A stretch of DNA of 64,000 nt from Membranipora membranacea (Eukaryota; Bryozoa; Gymnolaemata; Cheilostomatida; Membraniporidae). The position numbers and the translations under genes were made by a program. Location: assembly GCA_914767715.1 (NCBI GenBank), contig OU612068.1:15996001-16060000 (forward strand). Direction: 5' to 3'. Each line of letters starts with the position of its first letter. The stretch's first letter is position 1. The notes under the pieces were generated by a model. It ran no database searches. It was not told where the DNA came from and was given only the letters and a program-made list of their open reading frames with translations. Of the stretch, positions 47,146 through 59,900 are shown in pieces.

Positions 47146-48485
47146 ATGAGGTATTTTATTAAATTGATAGATATATATTAAACACTGACATTTTATTAGT
47201 TTTTTTAATTTTTGGTCAAATTTCTGCATATCTGCGCTGGTCGGTTGATTGTGATACTAAGTACTGATAGACGCCATGAGGACCACCAGTCGGCTTCTTT
47301 ACAAGGCTTAGTTAGTATTCCTGAGACAATATAAAAAATGTATTCTTATTGAGTGAGATAGGGTGAAAGAAAAAAAAAGAACTATCATACGACTCTCTTT
47401 AAAGTTATGGTTTGTTTCAAAAGAGTGTTATTTCCTCTTACTAGCATGTAAATTCACTTGAATTAAAGTCTGTAATTTTTGTGTTTTTTTGTTTCAGGGT
47501 CAATACTTTCTCAACACTGTTCTTCTGTGTCTTCACTTTTGCTACGTGCGCTTCACTACGAAATCGGAAAGATACACTTGGATCTCGGCATGTTCAAGAG
47601 GTGAGAAAAAAAGTTGATCACAATGCAAGGTGGAGGTGTTGCAAGAAGTTCAGCTGCAGGTTCAGCTTTTAATATTCTCTCTGCGAAATAAGAATCAATT
47701 GTGTTTTTTTACCACTGATCCATGAATTTGTATCAGAGCTTGTTTCTTTAGCACTCCTATTGTGAAAGCTCATATTGAAATTTACATGTAAATGACAAGG
47801 ACACAGTAGATTCAGCAAAAGTTTATATCTTTAAGAAAATGTAACAAATCTTGCGCCTAAGTAGTAGATCAAGCCTAAGTTTGTCAAAAGGTAGTCTAAG
47901 TGCTCAGACTCCAAGGCGCAGGGAGTTACTTGCGCAAGCTATCAAACTCCTCTCCCCTTCGAGGAGTTTGATAGCTTGCGCAAGTAACTCCCTGCGCCTT
48001 GGAGTCTGAGCACTTAGACTAGTCAAAAGGAATCAAAAACATGCTTCAAATAGCACACAATAAATGTACCAAAGCTGTAACAGCTCAGGCAATATTTGTA
48101 ACTTTGAATGTTTTCTGTGTTGAAAATGAATGGTAACGGCTCCAGATTAAATGGATGGATCACTTATGGGTTGCTAGTTGTTGCCTCAACTACCCCTGAT
48201 GAGTTAGCTAAACCATTTTATTTCCAGATCAAAAATTTTGTGAGCCTTACAACTGAAGATGATGCCAGCAGCGTAGACTTAAATGACAAGGAAAATGGTG
48301 ACCGTGATGACTTTGGTGTCAGTCTACTGGATAGCAGTAGGTTTCTGAATGAAAGGGAGCAAACGTTATCTCTGGAGAAGACCATAGAGCTCTTACAACA
48401 ACTAGGCTCAGATAAAAAACAGAACTTGGTAAAAATGCTTCTCAAACCGACAATACCCAGAATCATTTTACCCTGGAAAAACTAG
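47146..48485 (+). CDS. Small orphan secreted protein, 121 residues
   Basis: I do not recognise this protein. Three exons join in phase: 47146-47150 (only ATGAG), 47498-47600 and 48228-48485 (stop TAG). The first ~20 residues (MRVNTFSTLFFCVFTFATCA) are a strong signal peptide. The mature part starts near SLRNRKDTLG, has no cysteine, is acidic in the middle (DDASSVDLNDKENGDRDD), has a short amphipathic helix (LEKTIELLQQLG) and ends basic and hydrophobic (PTIPRIILPWKN). There is no transmembrane segment and no GKR amidation site, although RNRK could be a basic processing site. The ATG-AG first exon followed by a phase-2 intron is the same as in the orphan gene that ends 3 kb upstream. Intron 2 carries a Mutator-type MITE (47892-48021). 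The prediction rests on splice and frame continuity only. Confidence 0.62.
47892..48021. mobile_element. Mutator-type palindromic MITE, copy 2 (130 bp, 9-bp target duplication)
   Basis: It starts TAGTCTAAGTGCTCAGACTC and ends with its complement. It is flanked by GTCAAAAGG on both sides (47883-47891 and 48022-48030). The arms extend inward through AGGGAGTTACTTGCGCAA to a short loop. It is homologous to 40987-41089, with an extra inner palindromic part (TATCAAACTCCTC). Confidence 0.92.
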
Positions 48486-48637
48486 GCAGGATCACAACAC
48501 TGACTGATATTCTTTAACATGGATGACTATTTTATGTAGCTAACAGATTTATTTTTACAACAAGAACGCATTCAATACAATAATTTTTTTTCTTGATCTT
48601 TTTGTAAAAATATAATTCATAATTTATAAATTCATAA

Positions 48638-48643
48638 AATAAA
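48638..48643 (+). terminator. Candidate poly(A) signal of the small secreted-protein gene
   Basis: AATAAA lies about 150 bases past the stop at 48485. Confidence 0.5.
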
Positions 48644-49038
48644 TTCGAAGTTATCTGCTACAGTGCAGTGTAATTACTCAGGAAGTTATGAACTGTGAGA
48701 GTCTATCACAAATAATATAAAATATCCTCTTATACGAGTAACACATGGAATATACCAATAGTGTGCTGTCAGAATTTTAGGTTGTTTCATGAAATGTTAG
48801 CAGAGACTTAGATTTAGACTTAGAGATAGATTTAATATACTTAGTCTTTGGCGACAGCGTGTATTGATATTAGTCAAAATTCGTTTCCAACGAACAATTT
48901 TCATGTTTGATCCCTTGTAGCAGTCCACTCCTAATTCTAATTTGAGCTAATTGCTTAATTAATAACGGGCCTGTGCAGGAAAAATGATAGCGTGACACCC
49001 CCTTTGAAAAAAATTTGATTATTCAGGTATGATATCAA

Positions 49039-49110
49039 GCGTCGGTGGTGTAAAGGTTAGCATTGTTGCCTTCCAAGCAATAGATCCGGGTTCGATTCCC
49101 GGCTGACGCA
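49039..49110 (+). tRNA. tRNA-Gly (anticodon TCC), copy 2
   Basis: The 72-nt sequence is identical to copy 1, with anticodon TCC and B box GGTTCGATTCC. It is followed by CAGTTTT, a short Pol III terminator. Confidence 0.93.
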
Positions 49111-50940
49111 CAGTTTTATCCATGATCGGAGCTCAAAATTATTGGTCATACAAACACAAGATTCATATATAGATTCCCTAATAAGATTTTGATGGATATT
49201 GCTGCTTCATATTGTAGAAATGAAGTTATAAAAAAGTCTAATATATTCAATCCATATGTCAAGTCATAGTAAGCAACACTTGCCAGATATAGCCTATCTA
49301 AGTGGCCCATTTTTTGTTGGAGCTGCCGATATAAAGCTAGTCAGCTAGCTTCAAAAATACACAATATGTTTTGAGTCTTTAGCTAGTCTGTAACCTTGGT
49401 CATGGTGGTATCTTTGAGTTGATATACATTACGTGTGCTCTAATGTAACCCGGGGAACACCAGTTCAATCAAAAATAAAATCATTACAAATTTATCACAG
49501 CACAGGTCCTAATTCTTTTCATATTATAACATGTATCATAACAACTCAGAAGTACACAAACCTGGCAGATAGGGAGTTGCATCCTCATTTTGAGAGGTAA
49601 GGTAATTCAGATACTTGTGTTGACAAAATTAGAAAAGTCCAAGCAGGGAGTCTTGGTCAAGCCATAACTCCACGCCAATTACGCTTGGAGGATTCCTGAA
49701 AGGCCGCATCATATTTTGATGCTATATCATATTATGTATTTCGTAACTTTTGATTGCGTGCCCACGTGGAAATGGTGTTGTAACCTATACCTGTATAAAA
49801 GAGATTTTTTATGTTAGTCGAGTTGAGTTGAGTTTCATACTTACAATTGTTTTATTTGAGTTTTACTTTTAGTTGAGTTATTGCGTTTTAATCTGTTTTA
49901 GCTTTGACATTAAATAATTAATGGCATATTGCCTTAATGGTAAAATTGTGTATCTACTGAGTTGGTGGTAATTATGATTTAGAACAGGCGTGAGTAATTG
50001 ATTACTATCCATTATCTCTAGAGGGGGCTGCTAGGGTAGCATCTAGGCCTACATAAATAGTCGTTCTGGACAGTCACCATGCTACCACCATGAGTAGAAA
50101 ATACCAAGGGCACAGTCTTACCAGAATTAATGTATTAATATAACCTAATATAACAAAAGGTTATTAGACCATTGATTGGACTATTCCTTTTTCTCCAAAC
50201 ACCAAGGTAAAGTCTTATGAAATCACAATTAAACATACTCTATTGATGATAATTTTGAAGATATATTTATGCAAAGATTTTATATTTCAGTTTATAGATC
50301 ATGTTACTGTTAGATGAGACCTTGTGAATCCCCAAGTATCTGGTCTCAATCACACTCAGATTCCCAGATATGTTGTCTTTAAAAATTGGCAAACCAAACA
50401 ACGACAGAAAACTGTTTTATACTACACTCTTATGACGAGTGAGAGAGAGACACAATCAGAACGAAAATTTATGTCAATACTATAGCCAACTGCTGCTCCT
50501 GGTGGTAATACGCTCAAGGAATTGCATCATTTTGATTTCGTTTTGTATTTCCAGAAGGATGTGAATGTGTAAAGAATAGCCTTATATGATGTCTTCACCA
50601 AAAGTAACCTGTCCAGTGTCAAACCTGAGAATCAGACAGACCACCTAAGGAGCTCCTTAGAGCTTGGACCACCCACAGTCAATCAATATGACAAATATTA
50701 TAGATAGTCATGGGTGCATGTGGCCTCTCCATGGCAGGCCAGCTTTTTTTGTTTTTGGCACCAGGAGTTTTTAATCAGGTTAGCATGTCTTGAGGACAAG
50801 CTTCGTTCGTGCGTGGCTTGTCAAGGCAGGCTACAATCAGGTATAATTGGATAATTAATAACAGGTGGTACAGATAATTTTAAAGTGCAACGTGCAAGAA
50901 TTATATTTAAATTAGGAATTATCTGCTCATATATCTACAA
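49111..50940. other. Intergenic region between tRNA-Gly copies 2 and 3
   Basis: No exon or repeat was recognised. It is AT-rich unique-looking sequence. Confidence 0.45.
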
Positions 50941-51012
50941 GCGTCGGTGGTGTAAAGGTTAGCATTGTTGCCTTCCAAGCAATAGATCCGGGTTCGATTC
51001 CCGGCTGACGCA
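50941..51012 (+). tRNA. tRNA-Gly (anticodon TCC), copy 3
   Basis: The 72-nt sequence is identical to copies 1 and 2. It is followed by CAGTTTTG, a four-T terminator. Confidence 0.93.
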
Positions 51013-51240
51013 CAGTTTTGTTGTAACTGGCAGCAGTAATTGGTTTGATTACTGGCTGAGTCATGTTATTTATACATGCTTGTTGTACTTAGTACTCCAA
51101 CCACCCTCCCTGCTCCCTGCTCCAACACATGCAAAATGAGAGTTGCTGTCACTTTATGTGAGGCCGGGCAACTCCAAAGTTATATGTGATGGCTATTGGC
51201 TATCAGAACCCTCCCTGATCAGAATTTGGCTAACATTCAA

Positions 51241-51309
51241 TACAGAGGTCTACTCCAAAACCTTTTGGAGTAGACATCTGTATTGAACCTTTTGGAGTAG
51301 ACCTGTGAT
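51241..51309. repeat. Short hairpin with a duplicated right arm
   Basis: The left arm AGGTCTACTCCAAAA pairs with TTTTGGAGTAGAC, which occurs twice (around 51264-51276 and 51290-51302). Only one can pair at a time, so two alternative hairpins are possible. No function is inferred. The rest of 51013-52149 holds nothing that I recognise. Confidence 0.6.
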
Positions 51310-52149
51310 TCAATACAACAACGCCAATCAGGATATATTGCGAACACTCATTCAAACCTAATGATTATAAACATGTTTCCATGGTATCCCTCTGTGGGCC
51401 AAAATTCAGCACTATTATGGCATATCAAAAGCTAGCTAAAAATCATATCCTGACACCTCAATCGGCAGTGCAGCTATATTGTGATGAAAGCACTGCACTG
51501 TACTACCAACCAATTCTTGGAAAATATTGAAAAGTAACAAGGCCTTTAGTGGAGGAAAGGCTACAGCTAGTATGATATCTATACAGATATGTGATGATAA
51601 AATAATAGTTGAATAACAGTTCTTCTAATAAAGTCATTTTTTCTGCTAATCGTAGGGAGGTTTTTCAGTACTATAAATTTTGTATAATCAGCATGAAAGA
51701 AGATGTTTCTCACATAAATTGAAACGAGTTTGACTTTTATATTAAAGCCATACAAATAAAGGTGCTCAAAAGCTATTGAACTGAAGTGAAGTGAAGTAGT
51801 AGCCAAAGCTCGGGAAAAAGAAAAAGTTGTAGTGAGTATGATAGCATTTCAGTGGGAAAGTGAAAACTACCAGGGAGCAGGGAGTAGAGAGTTGTTGTCC
51901 CAATTCCCTGGTGTTATGCTATTAGGATGAGCGTAGGTACAACATTTAATTTTTTGAATCCTCCCGCAACTATCATCACTGTTTGTTATAAACTCTGTGC
52001 CTAGATTTATCAGATCATCAACTACAACTACTTTACAAACTTTTAAAAGATAACTTATCAATTATTTCTCCAAAAATTATTAGCTCAAGTAATTTACAAA
52101 ACGCATCGATTTCTTCCTTTGGCACTTTTTTTTCTATTAAATTATTGAT

Positions 52150-53730
52150 CATGATGCCTAAAAACAGCCCTGGTCACCCCACTCTTTAAGAAGGGCGATA
52201 AAACAGACCCTTGCAATTACAGACCAATTTCCAGTCTGCCAATCATATCAAAGGTGTTTGAGCTAGATATGAAAAATCAAATTATGACCTTTATCGAAAC
52301 ACATGGAATACTCTCAGATCGACAATTCGGTTTTCGTAAGCACCATTCTAGTGAACAGTTACTACTTTCTCTTTTACAAAATTGGAGAACAACGCTAGAC
52401 AACCCTCAACCGAATTTCATAGGTGCACTGTCTTTGGACGTACGTAAAGCATTTGACACTATAAATCATGGACAACTCATCCACACTCTAAAGCGACTAA
52501 ATTTTGCAGAGTCAACAACAAAATTATTTACATCCTATCTTTCACATCGAACCCAAATCATGAAAGTTGATCATGATCAGTCCATTGCACTACCGATTAC
52601 ATGTGGAGTACCCCAAGGAAGTGTTCTAGGTCCAATCTTATTCAATCTTGCTATCAATGATCTCCTTAACAAGCACAAAACTGCATTCGCTTACGCTGAT
52701 GACACCGTTATTTACTGCACAGCAACAGATATCCATACCTTAATGGATAAATCTGAGTCATTGATGAGAGAAGTATCGAATTGGTATTCAAACAATCTCC
52801 TTCAACTCAACTTATCCAAAACTCAATACTGTATTTTCTCAAATAGGAAAGTAGAAGATTTTTACCAAATCCAAATAAACAATTTGAAAATAGAATCCAA
52901 GCATTCACTCAATCTTCTTGGAGTTATTCTTGATTCAGAACTTAGTTTAACCCCTCAGGCTAATGCCACCGCCTCTAAAGCAAACAAAATGGTCTACTTG
53001 TTATCAAAACTAAAAAAATACATGACAGTAGAAAACTCATTGAAGACTTACAAATCACTGATCAGACCTATAGTAGAATACTGCTCATCATTGTACCTTG
53101 ATGGTTTAGCCAAAAATTCAGATACATTAGAAAAAGTACAAAATAAAGCAATCAGAATCATAACTTCAGCCCCCAAACAATTTTCTGCCACATCTGGCCG
53201 CTTGCTCCTAAATTTACATACTCTCCACAGTAGAAGGAATTTTCTTTTTCACAATTTTGTCAAATCGAGGGTCCATAAAGGCCGTGCATCCAAGCACATA
53301 CTTCATCTCGTTAGCAAATCAAACAGACATACACGATCACTTCGTAGCAACTGTGCAATAATTAAACCCTCATTTAGATCAAACCTAGGCAAATCAGCCT
53401 TTTTAAATATTTTTCATACATTTGTAACTAAATCAACCAAGCCTCATGAATCATTATCATTTAATCCCACCTAATGTTGTTAACTTGTATTTTTGTTTGC
53501 CACTCTCTGTTTCTTCTCTTCTTTTTTCATCTTATTCATGCAATTTATGATACCATGCTTTCATTATCCTACACACTATATAGTATGTAACACCCTACCA
53601 CTTATATCTTTTTATTCAAGTCATTTTTTGTATCTATGTTAATGTGTATGAGGTCAACAAGTTATTTTTAATTTGCTTTAATTATAAACTTTTAGAAAAC
53701 CTCAATAAATAAATAAATAAATAAATAAAA
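52150..53730 (+). mobile_element. 5'-truncated non-LTR retrotransposon (LINE) with open reverse transcriptase frame
   Basis: An open frame runs from about 52155 to the stop at 53472-53474, with no frameshift. It starts inside the reverse transcriptase domain (LVTPLFKKGDKTDPCNYRPI). It contains FRKHHSSEQLL, LDVRKAFDTINH, the GVPQGSVLGPILFNL block and the catalytic YADD in FAYADDTVIYC (near 52692-52703). The C-terminal part (YKSLIRPIVEYCSSLY, LEKVQNKAIRIIT) is typical of Jockey/CR1-like LINEs. There is no endonuclease domain, and an in-frame stop just upstream marks the truncation. The 3' UTR ends in an (AATA)n tail near 53730. It is immobile on its own but young. The clade is not assigned with certainty. 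Confidence 0.88.
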
Positions 53731-53977
53731 TTAAAAAAATGTATTACAAGAGTTATCTCCCCTTGTTATTAGGTGTCACAACTCAATGTACAATAAATAG
53801 GAAGTAAAAACTAACCTAGACCCGCCCATTTATCCCAATACACGCCTACATTTACTTTCTCAAGGAAAATACAGGCAGCCACACACACAGGCTAGGAAAG
53901 TAGAGAAACCGGTGCCACTCAGCTTTCCATTTATTTGAGTGAATAGTGGCTTAGCACCAAAAGCTATCTCACTAAAC
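53731..53977. promoter_or_regulatory. Probable promoter and 5' UTR of the class I myosin gene
   Basis: The ~250 bp between the LINE tail and the myosin ATG must hold the core promoter or at least the 5' UTR, unless an upstream noncoding exon exists. No TATA box was seen. The LINE therefore landed very close to the myosin start. Confidence 0.4.
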
Positions 53978-56900
53978 ATGGCTGGGTTTCATGAAGATGA
54001 AGGTCAGTTTGGCAGAGAGGACTTTGTTCTGTTGGACACTGTGGATGAAGACAGTTTTATGGCAAATTTGAAAAAGAGGTGAGTAGTAAGGAGTGACTTT
54101 TTTATGAGATGGAGCTCTTTCTAATTATCACTTTGGCTTTCATCATAGCCATCTTGGGCAAATGTGTTCAGCTTGTGCTAGAGAGGACTGGTTCATTGCC
54201 TGTTGATGTGATGTACAGACAGATTCAGATCAAATCAATGCTCACAAAAAGTTTAATGAATAAGTGATAACATTGAAACTACCCAGCCATGAACTAATGT
54301 AACATGCACCTGAAACTGAGATGCCCATCTAAACACAATATGAGGGAAAAAAACTACATTTAGAGTAATGAAATCATGGTAGCTGAAGTTTGTAAATGAT
54401 AGCGTGCATGTTTTTAGAATCTAACTAAACGTACATGTTTTACATTTTAGATATGACAATTCTCGCATATACACATACATTGGGGAGGTGGTCGTATCTG
54501 TCAACCCATACAGACCACTGGACATCTATGATGAGAGCGTTATCAAAGACTATCAGGGTAGAGAGATATACGAGAGACCTCCTCACGTCTTTGCTCTCAC
54601 TGACTCCGCTTATAAAACAATGAAAAGGACAGGGAAGAGCACCTGCATCGTAATCTCAGGTTAGAGCTGTCCCCTGCTCTTTTTGAGCTTGCCTTGGTAG
54701 GCTATGCAATGGTGTGTGCATCTATATGTAAACTGTGTGATGTCAAACAAGAAACTAGTTATTTATTGTCGGCAAAACCTCTTACAGATGACCCATGGGT
54801 ATTAAACCGTATATCATGAATGTGATGGTCTAACCTTGAGAGGTTTTGAATTGCCATCATTATCATCAATAGGGGAATGCCCTATAAAGAATTTAATATT
54901 AAACTGTTGGATTTAATAGGCATTGTCATTGAAATTTCAGTTTTGTGCTTATGGGCATTAGCTACTGTATGTATAACTGGATTGATAGGGATTTGTACAT
55001 TCCATGTGGTCTTAAGATTTACTATATTATGCTTTTAGGTGAGAGTGGAGCAGGTAAAACTGAGGCATCAAAGTATATAATGAGATATATATCTGCTGTC
55101 ACTAATGTCAAAGGTCAGCGAGAGGTGGAAAGGTCAGTTGATGCAATAAACTTACTTCCTTCATCTTCTATATAGTTTCTAGGCACACAAGCCAGACTAA
55201 ATGCTCACCTAAGCTAATACATGATTTATTTTAAGTTTCAAGGCTTCTAAACTGAGTGGCTCACCTAGCTATGACTCCGCTTGGTATCAGATTCAGACAG
55301 ATGTCTGCATGAATATATATTATTACATGGTCAACGCTGGTCATTTCCATAAAATAGGATATGGTAGAAACATCACTATTTGACATCAAGACCTGTTTTT
55401 TTATTGCTTGTCAAACTGTATGAGTCATAAACACATAATATCCACAGTCTTTAAAAAGTGATTAATAAAAATTGAATACTTGATGATTGTAATAGCCTCA
55501 TTCTTCCACTGAGATAGTGTCACCTACAACCCCCAGATCATCCTGTATCTATTTTTAGAGTCAAAGACATTCTAATCAGGTCCAATGTCATCCTGGAAGC
55601 GTTCGGAAACTCAAAGACAAACCGAAATGACAACTCCTCTAGATTTGGAAAATACATGGATATCAACTTTGATTTCAAAGGAGATCCTGTTGGTGGCCAT
55701 ATCAACAATTACCTTCTAGAAAAAGTAGGTCCCCAGTATGATCTCATTAACAGAGTTTACCCAGGTTTATTTAGAAAGAGCTAGGTTGCTATAAAACCCT
55801 CAAATAATCAGCTGTTCACTTTAAATTAGGTTTTCATAAAAACTAAATTATTGATCCATTTTTTCCATGGACCTTAACTTTAGCAGGGTGCCATGTGCAC
55901 TTACACTGTGAAGATGATCCTGTGTGCACTCCACTTACCTCAGGTGTACATGACAATATCACAAGTCACTGGTATGAAAAACACTTTGTCCTGATGTAAC
56001 TTGTTATTGAAGTACAAAAAAAAACTTGTATAACAATGACTCTTGTCATCTGATTTCACAAATAAGGTGAGAGGAAAAATGTCAGAGTTACCCTGGATAA
56101 TGATGTAGCAGCAGGCTTGGAGCTAAAATGAGCGCTACTCAGACAATAGCTATGACCTCTGCTTCGAGCGAAGGTTGGCTAGTCTCCAGGATGTAATCTC
56201 TCTATCACTGGTGGTGTATTTACTCACTAGTGCATCAGATGTAATGAATCATGTTTGAGATAAGATAACATGATTGTTTTTTTCTCTTTCAGTCGAGAGT
56301 TATAAACCAGCAAAATGGAGAAAGAAACTTCCACTCTTTCTACCATGTAAGTAATGCAACACAATGAGGTCACACATGTTTATAAAAACTGACTTTGCAG
56401 ACTACAAATATATTCCTAATCTAAGACTGTGACAATTTCTAGCATGCCATAAAAATGTCACAGAGCCTATCAATCATTGTGGGTGTAGAGTGCGATGCCC
56501 TCTTGTGTAGGCCTACCTTATCTTGGACATAATATGACCCACTCAGCTTATTTGTGTGTTATGTAAACACAACAGACATTGATGTTTGAGTGAGGCGTGC
56601 AGTCGATGGTGACCTTTTTTCTTTTGTTAGCGTGCTATATTTATCAAAGCGGAAAGAATTTGTGCCCGCTGCAAAAGTTTGCATACCTATGTGTGGGTTA
56701 CAATTACAATCACATCCATTAGTAGTCGGATAGCCCACATTTTATGTCATGACCCATCCAGTGTTATGATGTATACGGGATTGCAAAATTGCCAAGACAG
56801 TGAAATCAGTGGTGAAGGCAACCTACCTTTTATGGTCAGTTAACAACTTTGTCTTCACACTGATGCACCAGATCTTGATTGACAAGGAGATAGAGAAATT

Positions 56901-59900
56901 GCCACACTTAGATCGGCCAGATACCAGTAGTGTTGATACCGATCTGTTTGGTCTGTCTGTTGACTTCATATAAGCAGCATTTGTTGGTCGTGAAGATGAT
57001 TTTATGGTAATGATGGCACCATATATGACTTATGGAAGGATGTAAAGGCAACTCATAATTTAGACCTTTTTGCTGACTGATAATCTGTGAATCAGCTGCA
57101 CAAAGAAAGAACCCTGGAGTTGTAGGGCTACTGCATTTCCTGAATTTAGGTAAAGTCAGGAAATGCAGTATTCCTATACCCTGCACTCACATTTTACTCA
57201 GGCAGGATTCCAGGGCATGTTATTTTGTAATGGGCATCAACTGCGCAAACTGACAACATGACTATAGATACCTTGGCTCTGAGAAGCTCACTGACCAAGA
57301 TCCAAGCTATTCCACATATGAATCATGCGACGCTCCGACGATCCCCTCAGTCTATTCTGATACCCTGATTATGCTACTGAGTTATAAGCACTCAAAATAT
57401 GTCTTTCTGTCTAGTAAGTTCCCATCGCAAATATGTTTGCGGCACCATTGTTGAGTGATTCAAGAGGGCCGCTTCTGACATCAGTCCGGGTATCAGCTTT
57501 ATGTTGCATGTCACATTGGGTCGGTTGAAATTGTAGCAGATAGCAATACTCTGCATCCGTCTATCACTAAGAACGAGGGATGTCGTCAATTCACATAGCA
57601 GTAAATACGTTCTCAGACTTCCCTTCCCACCTATTTCTTAGCCCCAAAAATATTTCGAATGGTAGTGTAAGTAATTTGTAGATAACATTTATCTCTTAAA
57701 TTGCAGCTGCTGGACGGAGGCTCACCAGACTTACTAAACAGACTACACCTGAAGTCAGACCCCTCACAGTACTTATATACTAACCAGGGAGGAAATTGGA
57801 AGGTACACGCTATCAACGATAAGAAACTGTTCAGAGATACAGAACAGGCATTCAAATCTATGCATGTAGCTGCTGAGGATATTGAGACACTGTGGAAGGT
57901 CGTCGCTGCAGTTCTTCATTTGGTGAGTGACTCTACTAGAGATTATTACTCAGATGGTTCTGTTACGTTATGTCATCTATAACTCATTAGAGCACACACG
58001 GCTTCAATGTCCTTGCTGTAGCAATTTTAACACTCTGACTATGTAAGTGGCTTTATTCAAACCTCAGGGGAACATAAAATTTTGTTCTCATAAATCCAAG
58101 TCAAAATCAAATCACATGGATAAAACTTTAAATAGAGCCAATAGGACTGATGCGACTTGTCCATGTTATCAGAAAGATTAATAATTAAATATTTGATTTC
58201 TCCACCTTACCTTAAATTTACAGGAGTTGTGTTGAGACATCTTTGACTAAGGTCCCATGGGGTGTACAAATATTAAAGTAGAGTCAGGTAGAATGGGAAT
58301 GCACTTCTTTTCCTTCGTATGAAGTTGTTTCTAATACAGCATGTGAGTCATGCCAATTTTTTTTTATTAGAACATATCTCATACTCCACTTGAACTTGCA
58401 AATGATAGCTATGAATAATTGAATATTCATAAAAATCTGCCTAAAGGAGTAAAAACCAGAAATTACATTCAAGGAAATAATCTATCTGCCGGCAGGTTCA
58501 ATTGCCATGTACTGTAAGAGAATTTAAATTTTTTTCTCACCAGTCACATTGCAAGATTTCGTTTTGAAACAAAATCAGACTAAGCTTTTTAGGCAGGAGT
58601 CGTTAACCGCTTCGCTTCGTTTAATCGCCTGATAAACTATAAATCTTGTCCTCCCCAGACACTGATGGGATCAGTTAATAATAAATGTGCATAATTCTCT
58701 CAGCCAAGTGCTGATTCATAGTCTGATCTCATCGATGGTACCTTTCCATCACGTGACGAGACTTTGCTGCACACTTCTCAGCGGTAGATGCACATTGGGG
58801 AAGGGATGAGTGTTTCAATGACCCGTAAGAGCATGATGTACAGATCATTACACACACCAGTACCGCTGTTCTGTTGTTGATTACATGGATTTGGTTCATA
58901 AGCAAATCAGGCAATCAAAAATTATAGGGTTGGCCCACTGGCGGTGTACCTTTCTCATTGATGTCTACCAACTTGTCTTTTGATTTTCTATCAGTCTTCT
59001 GTATAATATTTTGGAGGTTCAATGCAAAGTTTTGATACATCTGATCACAGAGTAAGGATATCCTTACTCTGTGATCTGATCAAGGAGTTTGATAACGTTG
59101 ATAGTTTGTGCCCACTTTGTATAGTGGTCTGCTGCTCATAATTGACCAGTGCAAGAGGAAGCTTATTGCGATATTTACACAGCATCAACGCTAATTGTAG
59201 TTTGGTTTTAGGTAAAAAGTTGTTGAGCATCTGAGTCTATGTTCCTGTCCTGTGTTTCCAATGATCTGTTCTGAAAGTTTTAGACAGCCAGACATTACAA
59301 CTCCCAGTATAATGAGAGCCCTCATTTTTAAATAGAGACTGTGTTCCTGATGCAACCGTCTCAGGAAGACAGCCTAGTAGTGGATCAAGTATGATCCAAT
59401 TTTCCTTCATTTGAGCTGCCACCTCACCAGAAGCATGTGAACAACCAGAATGCACATAAATTGGGTCTGACTTGATCTGACTATATGGTATATTTTAGCT
59501 GGTAGATGTTCAGACTCATGGCTCCCCCAAGTGCTATCTAGTCTTAGTACACAGCGGGTTGTATTCAAGATTTTGTGGCACTATGCCTCCGGGCCTATTG
59601 AAGTGTGTGCAGATATGAACCAAGAGTATATAATAACAGGGATTTCACCTGTAAAATATTGCTAATCTGCTGCTTTAACTGCAAATCCCCAAATCCTATA
59701 ATTACAGTATATGGTGTATTAGTCTGCGGAGCTATTCATCAGTTTTTATAATAACTTTTTTATCTATTTTCGTAGGGAGAGTTGAACTTTGAGGAGAAGG
59801 CAACCCGATCCAACGCTCATGAGGTGGTTGTCACCACTAAAGCCGTGATGAAGAATATAGCTGATCTGCTGTCGGTCAGCGAGGAGGATCTGAGTAAGGC

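Noticed and set aside
49793-49801. TATAAAAGA near 49793
   Set aside because: Followed by a degenerate GTTGAG-rich tract and no open frame or ATG-AG exon, so it was not called as a promoter.
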